A DNA stretch of 64,000 nt, taken from contig NZ_JAIQXE010000002.1 of assembly GCF_020076305.1 (NCBI RefSeq), forward strand, positions 1,054,001 to 1,118,000, read 5' to 3'. The DNA is from Flavihumibacter profundi (GTDB lineage Bacteria; Bacteroidota; Bacteroidia; Chitinophagales; Chitinophagaceae). The first letter of the stretch is position 1; each line of letters opens with the position of its first letter. Both the position numbers and the translations under genes were made by a program. Below the pieces are notes generated by a model. The model saw nothing but the letters and a program-made list of their open reading frames with translations, was not told the origin of the DNA and did not search any database. This document shows, in pieces, positions 26,039-33,563 of this stretch.

Positions 26039-28888
26039 ATGCGACCCTTTCTCTTTTTGATCTGCTGTCTCCTTTTTACTCATCAGCTCTGGTCGCAGGT
26101 TGCCGGCGAAAAAAGCAAGCTGCTGGAACCTTTCCTGCTGGACCCTGTTGCAAAAGGTGGGCCAATTTCAGCCCTGGCCCGTTATATCCCTGGTCATCTT
26201 GCATATGCTGTGGATGCAGATAAGCTTTCCCGGAAGGAAAATATACTCCGAACGCTACCTGGTCATATTTCCATCATCAATGTGAAAGATCTGCCAGAAT
26301 GGTTAAGTTATAAGAATAGCGGGATAGCCCTGGTTCCTGTAAATGATAAATGGAAATTGTCACCTGAATTATTGGCCGGAATTGATCTTGAGCCGATTAA
26401 AACAGGCAGTAATAAATTGATCATCGGGGTAAATAATTTTAATGATTTTATTGGGAAGCATGGGAGTGAATTGAAAATCATAGAGCAGGATCTTTCTGCA
26501 AAAACTTTCCGGGTACAGGCATCAGATGATTGGATCCACAAACGCGGATTATCGGATGACAATATAATATTCATTGCCACAAGCCGTATTGCACATACAG
26601 AGCGGGAGCTTACCGGCTTTGATCTTTCCGCCAACCTGGTGAACACGGCCCACCGGTATTGGCCAGGAATTAGTGGAAATGGTTTAACGGTATCTATCAA
26701 GGAAAATCGGATGGACACGGCAGATATCGATTTCAGTGGAAGATATGTTTACTCTCCTGGTGCATCAACCCTAATGCAAACCCATGCCACAACCATGGCC
26801 ACAATAGTCGCCGGTGGCGGTAACAGTTTTTATACCGGGAAAGGGGTGGCCTGGGGAAGCCGGATAAGCTCTTCAGATTTTGCCAACCTGCTGCCTGATG
26901 ATGCCCAAAGCCTTATTGCTTTAAACGTTTCGGTCCAGAATCATTCTTATGGTACTGCCATCGAAAACTATTATGGAGCAGATGCCAGGGCCTATGACCT
27001 GCAGGCCGCTAATCTGCCCTACCTGCTGCATGTATTCTCAGCCGGAAATTCAGGTAATGAAACCAGTGCAAACGGTAATTATGCAGGTATAACGGGCATG
27101 GCTAACCTGACTGGAAGTTTTAAAATGGCAAAGAATGTGCTGGTTGTAGCGGCGATGGATTCAATTGGTAGTATCCTGCCGCCCATTTCTAAAGGACCTG
27201 CCTTTGATGGCCGTGTAAAGCCAGAGCTGGTTGCTTTCGGTGAGGATGGCAGTTCTGGCGCAGCTGCTATTGCAAGCGGACTGGCTATTCTATTACAAGA
27301 TACCTATAAACAACTGAACAACCAGTTACCCAGCTCATCATTGGTAAAAGCAATAATGATCAACTCAGCAACTGATGTTGGTCCGGCTGGTATTGATTAT
27401 TTCTCTGGCTACGGTGCAATTAATGCATTCAAAGCTATAAAAACCGTAGGTGAGCATCGTTTTAATTTAGCCACAATCGGCAAAGGAGAAACAAGCAGCT
27501 ACCGCATAAGTATACCTGATAATGCGAGAAACCTGAAGGTTACATTGAGCTGGACAGACCCTGCTGCGATTGCCAATTCTGCCACAGCCCTTGTAAACGA
27601 TCTAGACCTGGAAATACTTAATCAAAGTAGCAGCGAAAAGTGGCTGCCATGGGTATTGAATAGTTTCCCAAACCTTGATTCCCTGCAGCAATTACCAGTC
27701 CGGAAAAGGGATAGCCTTAATAATATTGAACAAGTAAGCCTTGCCTATCCGGTTGGCGGGACATATACAATAAACGTTAAAGGATATTCCCTGTTAACTA
27801 ATCAGCAAGACTATGCGATTTGCTGGGAATATGATACACTGAATTCATTTCAATTCAGTTACCCGGTAAAAGGCGATAATATTGTTCCCGGGAAAAAGAA
27901 TACTATACGCTGGTCTTCTGTAATTGATGGCCAGGGAACCCTTGAGTACCGCCTGGATGGAAGCCCGGACTGGCAGGTTGCCAATAATGCCGTTAACCTG
28001 CCTTTGGGATATTTTAAATGGCAGGCGCCGGATTTGTTTGCCAACATACAGTTCAGGATGAAAACCTCTGATCTGCAGGTATTATCAGATACGGTTAGCC
28101 TGTCCGATAATTTATTCATCAAAACCGGGTTCAATTGTATCGATTCCTTCCTTATCTATTGGCAGAAAGCGCCGGCGGAAGCTAACGGCAATTACCGCCT
28201 CTATAGCCTTCATGAAAAATACCTCGAATCATCCCTTGAAGTAAACGACACAGCTGTGGTCCAAAACAAGGCAAATAATCCTGATGAATGGTTTACGGTT
28301 GCACCCATCCTCAAGAATGGAATTGAAGGAATAAAGGCATATACGTTTAATTATACCCAACAGCAAACAGGATGTTATATCCGAAATTTCCTGGCAGACC
28401 CTGCTGAAATAAACCAGGCCAGGCTGACACTGGAACTCGGCACGACTTATGGTGTTAAACGGATCCAATTCGAAAAACGCAACAATACCAATTATGTAGC
28501 AGTTGGTGAGTTGAGCCCGGTCAATTCAATATTAAACGTATTTACTACAGCTGCGCAGGATGGATTGAACATCTATCGTGCACTGGTTGAACTGGAGAAT
28601 GGGACAACCTACTATACGACCCCGGAATCTGTTTACCAGTTTGAAAACCACTCTTATTTTATATTCCCCAACCCGGTTCAAAAGGGAAACACAATACGCA
28701 TACTTACAAAAGAGCCGGAGAATTCCTGGTTTGTCCTGTATGATATGCTGGGCAGGAAGGTTTTGACAACGGAACTTACAAACACTATTCAGGAAATAGA
28801 TGTATCCCGGATGCAGTCCGGCGTTTATTTTTACAATATTTTTAAGGACGGTATAAGGACAGTCAGTAATAAACTGGTCATTCAGTAA
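26039..28888 (+). CDS. Secreted S8-family subtilase with type IX sorting domain
   Basis: A 949-residue exported serine protease. Signal peptide: HQLWSQ. The likely triad is Asp226 (NRMDTADIDF), His249 (MQTHATTMATIVAGGG) and Ser406 (EDGSSGAAAIASG); the oxyanion Asn is in SAGNSGNE. The Ser motif reads G-S-S-G-A-A-A rather than GTSxAxP, and the Asp-His gap is short, so the triad should be taken as probable. After the protease domain come beta-sandwich domains. The final 80 residues (YFIFPNPVQKGNTIRI...MQSGVYFYNI...NKLVIQ) are a type IX secretion sorting domain. It is probably released or bound at the cell surface. Confidence 0.88.
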   Translation: MRPFLFLICCLLFTHQLWSQVAGEKSKLLEPFLLDPVAKGGPISALARYIPGHLAYAVDADKLSRKENILRTLPGHISIINVKDLPEWLSYKNSGIALVPVNDKWKLSPELLAGIDLEPIKTGSNKLIIGVNNFNDFIGKHGSELKIIEQDLSAKTFRVQASDDWIHKRGLSDDNIIFIATSRIAHTERELTGFDLSANLVNTAHRYWPGISGNGLTVSIKENRMDTADIDFSGRYVYSPGASTLMQTHATTMATIVAGGGNSFYTGKGVAWGSRISSSDFANLLPDDAQSLIALNVSVQNHSYGTAIENYYGADARAYDLQAANLPYLLHVFSAGNSGNETSANGNYAGITGMANLTGSFKMAKNVLVVAAMDSIGSILPPISKGPAFDGRVKPELVAFGEDGSSGAAAIASGLAILLQDTYKQLNNQLPSSSLVKAIMINSATDVGPAGIDYFSGYGAINAFKAIKTVGEHRFNLATIGKGETSSYRISIPDNARNLKVTLSWTDPAAIANSATALVNDLDLEILNQSSSEKWLPWVLNSFPNLDSLQQLPVRKRDSLNNIEQVSLAYPVGGTYTINVKGYSLLTNQQDYAICWEYDTLNSFQFSYPVKGDNIVPGKKNTIRWSSVIDGQGTLEYRLDGSPDWQVANNAVNLPLGYFKWQAPDLFANIQFRMKTSDLQVLSDTVSLSDNLFIKTGFNCIDSFLIYWQKAPAEANGNYRLYSLHEKYLESSLEVNDTAVVQNKANNPDEWFTVAPILKNGIEGIKAYTFNYTQQQTGCYIRNFLADPAEINQARLTLELGTTYGVKRIQFEKRNNTNYVAVGELSPVNSILNVFTTAAQDGLNIYRALVELENGTTYYTTPESVYQFENHSYFIFPNPVQKGNTIRILTKEPENSWFVLYDMLGRKVLTTELTNTIQEIDVSRMQSGVYFYNIFKDGIRTVSNKLVIQ

Positions 28889-28904
28889 ATTGATTCCCAA
28901 CAGG

Positions 28905-29816
28905 TCAGGAATGCCTCAAACCTTCAGCCACTTTAAACACATGCAATACATGTGGAAACAAGGCTTCCATGGTTTCTTCTGATCCCCGCGGTGAACCGGG
29001 CAAGGTAATCACCAGCAGGTTTCCAACAAAACCAGCAATGCCGCGAGATAACATAGCATAAGGCATACGTTGCTGGCCATATTGCCTGGCAGTTTCCATG
29101 ATGCCGGGAATTTCACGGTCAATTAATGGCATGATTGCATCAGGTGTGAGGTCACGTGGAGATAGTCCTGTTCCTCCTGCGAAAAGGGCCAGCCGGAAAC
29201 CTGCAGCGGATAGTTCCTTAACTTTTTCCTGGATAGTACTAAAGTCATCGGGTATGGCTACTCGCTGTGCAGGTGTTAATTTGTAATCTTGCAGCTTTTG
29301 TTCAATCCTGTCGCCGGTGAAGTCTTCGTTGATTCCGGCAGCTACACTGTCACTGCAAATAACAATAGCCGTTTTTACAGTATCGGGAAGGGCATATTTC
29401 AAATCAGACTTTCCGCCTTTTTTCTCCTGAAGTTTTATTGTGGAAATTTCAATGCCTTTATCCAAAGGTTTCAGCATATCGTACATGGTTAAAGCAACAA
29501 CCGAAGCGCCATGCATGGCTTCCACTTCAACCCCTGTTTTATAAATAGTATGCACCTCAACAGTTATTATGATGGTAAGGCCTTCAATACGATGAGTAAT
29601 GGCGGAGTATTCTATCGGGAGGGGATGGCAGTCGGGAATGACATCACTGGTTTTTTTGATGGCCAATAAACCAGCTGCCCGGGAGAATTCAAAAACATCA
29701 CCCTTGGGGACTTTTCTTTGTTCGATGGCATCAATAGTCTGCTGCCCCGACACTTTTACTATCGCAGTTGCGATTGCCTGCCTCAGGCTGGGTGATTTAT
29801 GCGTTATGTTAACCAT
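28905..29816 (-). CDS. Fused MoaC-MoaB: cyclic pyranopterin monophosphate synthase and molybdopterin adenylyltransferase-like
   Basis: A 303-residue fusion. Residues 1-150 are MoaC, with the EVHTIYKTGVEVEAMHGASV region, the DKGI motif and KKGGKSDLKY. Residues 155-303 are MoaB/MogA, with ICSDSVAAGINEDFTGD, AGGTGLSPRD and the PGSPRGSEE tail. MoaC closes the pterin ring after MoaA; MoaB/MogA adenylates molybdopterin before MoeA inserts molybdenum. It is the last gene of the 18-gene operon, 3 bp after moaE, and ends 16 bp from the convergent subtilase. Such MoaC-MoaB fusions are seen in Bacteroidota. Confidence 0.92.
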   Translation of the reverse strand: MVNITHKSPSLRQAIATAIVKVSGQQTIDAIEQRKVPKGDVFEFSRAAGLLAIKKTSDVIPDCHPLPIEYSAITHRIEGLTIIITVEVHTIYKTGVEVEAMHGASVVALTMYDMLKPLDKGIEISTIKLQEKKGGKSDLKYALPDTVKTAIVICSDSVAAGINEDFTGDRIEQKLQDYKLTPAQRVAIPDDFSTIQEKVKELSAAGFRLALFAGGTGLSPRDLTPDAIMPLIDREIPGIMETARQYGQQRMPYAMLSRGIAGFVGNLLVITLPGSPRGSEETMEALFPHVLHVFKVAEGLRHS

Positions 29817-29819
29817 TCC

Positions 29820-30263
29820 TTATTTGTTTTCTTTCCATTGATAGGTTTCATTATCGAAGACTTCCTTACCCCAAACAGGCAATTCAGCCTTAATCCTTTC
29901 AACCAGTTCAGAGCATGCTGCTATTGCGGGTTTACGATGTGCAGAGGAAGTGAATACGAATAAGCAGATTTCACCTGCTGCAACTTTGCCCAGGCTATGG
30001 TAGACATGCATACAGGTAAGTTCGTATTTGGCAAATATAGCCTCCCTGATTTCATGCATTTTTTCCAGGGCCATTTCTTCATAGGTTGTATAATCAATGG
30101 CCGAAACTGTCTTGCCTTCAACCTTGTCTGCCCTTACCTGTCCCAGGAAAATACTATGCCCGCCAATGTCATGGCGGCTGCTGTGTTTCTGGATACTTTC
30201 TGCAATAAATGATGCGCTGACAGCACCCTTTACAAATATATTTTTCGGTTTTCTAGGTTCCAT
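29820..30263 (-). CDS. moaE: Molybdopterin synthase catalytic (large) subunit MoaE
   Basis: A 147-residue MoaE. It shows the family motifs IFLGQVRADKVEGK, the SAIDYTTYEEMALEKM helix, SLGKVAAGE and the catalytic lysines near the end in AELPVWGKEVF. With MoaD it transfers two sulfur atoms to precursor Z (cPMP) to make molybdopterin. It follows moeB by 1 bp and precedes moaCB by 3 bp, so translation is probably coupled. Confidence 0.95.
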   Translation of the reverse strand: MEPRKPKNIFVKGAVSASFIAESIQKHSSRHDIGGHSIFLGQVRADKVEGKTVSAIDYTTYEEMALEKMHEIREAIFAKYELTCMHVYHSLGKVAAGEICLFVFTSSAHRKPAIAACSELVERIKAELPVWGKEVFDNETYQWKENK

Positions 30264-30264
30264 A

Positions 30265-31377
30265 TTAATCGGTTGATGGTGACCGCCAGTTCAGGAGGCC
30301 ACCCTGTAAACTATAAATTTTTTTTACCGGGCTCCTGATTTCGCTTAGCCATTTTGCTGCCTGCAGGCTTCTTTTACCTGACTGGCAAATAAATACAACA
30401 GTTTCTGCCTCAATCGAAGTGAGTTTTTCACGCAGTAAAGATAGCGGAAGCTTTTGGTGAACAAAGGCAGAGATGGCCGGCATTTCACCGGGTTCACGTA
30501 CATCTATTACTGTAACATTGTTTTGGTGCAGCAGGTGATTGAAAAATCCTGGTTCGATTTCAAATTCCGGTGATCCTACACCGCATAGCCAGTCATAATT
30601 GGTGTTTGCAAAGGTTTCCCTGTCTTGCGGCAGTAACCCTGTAGCTGCTGCATTTGGACTTATAAAAAGTTCAAATGCATGGTTAGTGAGCACATTGAAT
30701 GTGAAGAGTTTATTTTCCAATGTTTCGCCGATACCAGTGATAAGTTTAATGGTTTCACTGGCCTGCATAGTGCCAATGAATCCTGGCAGTACGCCCAGTA
30801 CGCCTGCTTCTGCACAGTTTAATACCTCCCCTGATTTTGGAGGATGGGGGAAGAGGTCACGGTAATTAACGGCATCCGCACCGGCATTAAAAATTGCTAC
30901 CTGTCCTTCATATTGCGATACAGCCCCATAGACCAAAGGCTTTCCAAGTAATACACAGGCATCGTTGATCATATAACGCGTGGAAAAATTATCTGTTCCG
31001 TCAATAATGATATCATACCCTGGAAAAAGTTCAAGGCATGTATTATTTGTGAGCTTTAACTGGTAGGGTTGAATAGTTACCTCATTGTTCAATTGCAGTA
31101 ATCTCATTGCGGCGCTGATGGCTTTTGGATGTCCTATATCCTCCATGGTATATAAGACCTGGCGATGTAAATTACTCAGCGCTACGGTATCAAAATCAAC
31201 CAGGCCGATAGTGCCAATGCCTGCGGCTGCAAGGTATAATAGTGCCGGGCAACCGAGCCCGCCTGCGCCAATCACCAATACTTTTGCTTTGCCCAGTTTT
31301 TCCTGGGCAGTAGCGCCAAAGTATTTAAGTGAAAGCTGGCGTTGGTATCTGTCTGGTTTGTTACCGTTTGGTTGCAT
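30265..31377 (-). CDS. moeB: MoeB/ThiF-type MoaD-activating enzyme fused to rhodanese
   Basis: A 370-residue protein. Residues about 10-250 are a ThiF/MoeB domain with the ATP-binding GAGGLGCPAL loop, DFDTVALSNLHRQ and the conserved CAEAGVLG. Residues about 270-370 are a rhodanese domain with the active Cys in FICQSGKRS. It adenylates MoaD's C-terminal Gly-Gly and, with rhodanese sulfur, makes the thiocarboxylate, like MOCS3 of eukaryotes. The zinc CxxC pairs of E. coli MoeB are absent here: the position before FPHPP has YRD in place of YRC. It is placed directly before moaE, after moaD. Confidence 0.92.
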   Translation of the reverse strand: MQPNGNKPDRYQRQLSLKYFGATAQEKLGKAKVLVIGAGGLGCPALLYLAAAGIGTIGLVDFDTVALSNLHRQVLYTMEDIGHPKAISAAMRLLQLNNEVTIQPYQLKLTNNTCLELFPGYDIIIDGTDNFSTRYMINDACVLLGKPLVYGAVSQYEGQVAIFNAGADAVNYRDLFPHPPKSGEVLNCAEAGVLGVLPGFIGTMQASETIKLITGIGETLENKLFTFNVLTNHAFELFISPNAAATGLLPQDRETFANTNYDWLCGVGSPEFEIEPGFFNHLLHQNNVTVIDVREPGEMPAISAFVHQKLPLSLLREKLTSIEAETVVFICQSGKRSLQAAKWLSEIRSPVKKIYSLQGGLLNWRSPSTD

Positions 31378-31379
31378 GG

Positions 31380-31622
31380 TTATCCTCCTGAGAATGGCGG
31401 CAGTAGTGCGATACCTGAATCAAGCTGAAGCGGGGTATTTCCCGCAGCGATTTTTTTATCAACCGCAATTACAAAACTCAATTCCGCCAATTGCGGATAT
31501 TTTGCTATTAATTGGTTTTTAAGCGCATCGGTATCCCCGACTGCCGGGAAATTTATTTCAGCGGCCCCAATGATATCAGTCAATTGTCCGAAGACAATAA
31601 TATTTTTTTTAAAACTACTCAT
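31380..31622 (-). CDS. moaD: Molybdopterin synthase sulfur carrier subunit MoaD
   Basis: An 80-residue ubiquitin-fold protein ending in PPFSGG; the terminal Gly-Gly is activated by MoeB and thiocarboxylated. The N-terminal strand VFGQLTDIIGAAEI and ALLPPFSGG are typical. It lies between the TauE-like transporter (4-bp overlap at its start) and moeB (2-bp gap). Small but well supported by its ending and neighbours. Confidence 0.93.
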   Translation of the reverse strand: MSSFKKNIIVFGQLTDIIGAAEINFPAVGDTDALKNQLIAKYPQLAELSFVIAVDKKIAAGNTPLQLDSGIALLPPFSGG

Positions 31623-32365
31623 GCGCCGGTAAATAATAATTTAAAAGCTGCCAGGCTGAGTACGGAAGCCAGGATGAATTTCAGCACGTCCTGCCTGAAT
31701 TTCAGTGACCCCAGCCAGGCGCCCAGGAATCCAGCGCCAAAAGCGATCAATACCATCAGCAACATATCGCTGCTGAAGCTAATCCCTTTTGTGAGCTGGC
31801 CAAACAACCCGGATAACGAATTTACGAAAATGAACAGGGCGCTGATTGCTGCAGTTTGTTTTTGGTCTGTCCATTTTAACAAAAGCAGTACCGGTGAGAG
31901 AATTATTCCGCCCCCAATACCAATCATTCCGGAAAGTAAACCGATCACTGCTCCAATAAGCACAGATAAACCTATACTGGAAGGGCGCATATCTGATATT
32001 TCGGTGTTTTTAAAAAAGAAAAACCTTGCTACCGGGATTAACAGTAATGCGCCAAGTATCTTTTTGTAGATCACTGCATCAATACTAACTAATCCCCCTA
32101 AAAATGCCATTGGGACAGATGCGACTGCCAGGGGTAAAAATATTTTCCAGTTGAAGTGTTTGCCCCGGTAAAACTGTATAAATGCGGTTATGGATACGAA
32201 AAGGTTGAGCAGCAGGGCCGTAGGTTTCATTACATCGGGTGCGAAACCATAAATAGCCATCAATGCCAGGTACCCGCTTGCGCCACCATGGCCCACTGAT
32301 GCATACAAAAATGCCACTGTAAATAAGAGCAGGTAAAAGACCAGGCTGATGTCCATAGCAGGCAT
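31619..32365 (-). CDS. TauE/SafE-family transmembrane transporter
   Basis: A 248-residue membrane protein with about eight hydrophobic segments. The motif FLYASVGHGGASGYLALM near the N-terminus and the repeat IGLLSGMIGIGGGIILSPVLLLL are the TauE/SafE signatures, including the glycine-rich IGIGGG. Members export sulfite or organosulfonates, or carry other anions and sulfur compounds. It abuts moeA without a gap and overlaps moaD by 4 bp. It may serve molybdate or sulfur flow for cofactor synthesis, but only position says so. Confidence 0.88.
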   Translation of the reverse strand: MPAMDISLVFYLLLFTVAFLYASVGHGGASGYLALMAIYGFAPDVMKPTALLLNLFVSITAFIQFYRGKHFNWKIFLPLAVASVPMAFLGGLVSIDAVIYKKILGALLLIPVARFFFFKNTEISDMRPSSIGLSVLIGAVIGLLSGMIGIGGGIILSPVLLLLKWTDQKQTAAISALFIFVNSLSGLFGQLTKGISFSSDMLLMVLIAFGAGFLGAWLGSLKFRQDVLKFILASVLSLAAFKLLFTGA

Positions 32366-33550
32366 TTATTGGGGTAAAAGGTGGATTTCTGCGGCTTCTC
32401 CTGTTTGGCACTGGGTAACTTCTTCCGGAAGCATGATCAGGCAATTTGCTTTGGCGAAGGAATTGAGTTTATAGGATTCTTGTCCGTCGAGTGGCAAAAC
32501 GGTTGTTCCATTGAAATGCCCTTTTAAATAATGGGTTATGCCTGCTGGTTTTTTAATTTCTTTTTCCAGTGGTGCGGTTTTTTTGGCCAGGGTCACTGAA
32601 CGGTTTTGCAACATGCTGATGGCCAACAATACATATTCATAAAAACAGGTGAGAACCGAAGCTGGGTTTCCTGGTAACCCGAAAACCAGTTTAGTGCCTT
32701 TTTTTGCAAAGAGGATGGGTTTTCCGGGTTTCTGTTTAATTTTATGGAACACTGTTTCTGCGCCGCATTGCATCGCTGCTTTTAAAGTGAAGTCATAGTC
32801 GCCGACACTAATACCGCCTGTTATTAATACGATGTCACTTTGTTCTATCGCATGCCCCAGCGTTTTTGTAAGTGTCTCTAACTGGTCTTCTACGCGATAG
32901 GTCTCTTTCAAGTGTAATGACAGTTGCTGCAATGCAGCTGAGAGGGTCAGGGAGTTAGATTCATAAACCTGTCCGTATGAAAGTGGGTTGCCGGGTGTTT
33001 GCAATTCATTCCCAGTTACAATTATGCTTATTGACGGTGATGGGTAAATGCTGACTTCAGTTATCCCGATGCCCGCTAAAAATCCGATGGCAGCTGGAGT
33101 TAGGAGTGTGCCTTTTTCCAGGGCTAATGCGCCTTTGCTGATTTCGGAACCAACCGGACGAACATTGTCACCAGCTTTGAGTGATGGGTCATCTATCGAT
33201 AATTCATCTTCTACCACACGGCATTTTTCCTGCATTACTACTGTATCTGCCCCGAACGGGACAGGTGCACCAGTAAAAATCCGGAAGGCCTTTCCATCAG
33301 GTAATTCAATACTATCCCCCCTGCCCGCAGCAATTTCCCCAAACAGGTCGAGTAATCCGTATGTCTTCCAGCTCTTGTAGGAAATAGCATAGCCATCCAT
33401 AGATGATTGTGGAAAAGCAGGGATATCGTTAGGCGCCCAGATATCATGGGCAAGGGTTTTCCCAGCAGCCTGAAGCAATGGCATTGTAACCGGTGACAAT
33501 GCCTGGCAATTTGTCCTGATAAGTTCTTTAGCTGCTGTAACTGTGATCAT
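32366..33550 (-). CDS. moeA: Molybdopterin molybdenumtransferase MoeA
   Basis: A 394-residue enzyme inserting molybdate into adenylated molybdopterin. I start at the ATG at 33550 (MITVTAAKELIRTNC); an upstream ATG at 33604 gives 18 residues unlike the family and would run into the receptor gene. Domain landmarks: the DIPAFPQSSMDGYAI segment, IFTGAPVPFGADTVVMQE, IIVTGNEL, ITGGISVGDYDF and GLPGNPASVLTCFYEYV. It lies 13 bp after the TonB-dependent receptor gene and abuts the TauE-like gene. Confidence 0.93.
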   Translation of the reverse strand: MITVTAAKELIRTNCQALSPVTMPLLQAAGKTLAHDIWAPNDIPAFPQSSMDGYAISYKSWKTYGLLDLFGEIAAGRGDSIELPDGKAFRIFTGAPVPFGADTVVMQEKCRVVEDELSIDDPSLKAGDNVRPVGSEISKGALALEKGTLLTPAAIGFLAGIGITEVSIYPSPSISIIVTGNELQTPGNPLSYGQVYESNSLTLSAALQQLSLHLKETYRVEDQLETLTKTLGHAIEQSDIVLITGGISVGDYDFTLKAAMQCGAETVFHKIKQKPGKPILFAKKGTKLVFGLPGNPASVLTCFYEYVLLAISMLQNRSVTLAKKTAPLEKEIKKPAGITHYLKGHFNGTTVLPLDGQESYKLNSFAKANCLIMLPEEVTQCQTGEAAEIHLLPQ

Positions 33551-33563
33551 GTTTTTTGTGTGC

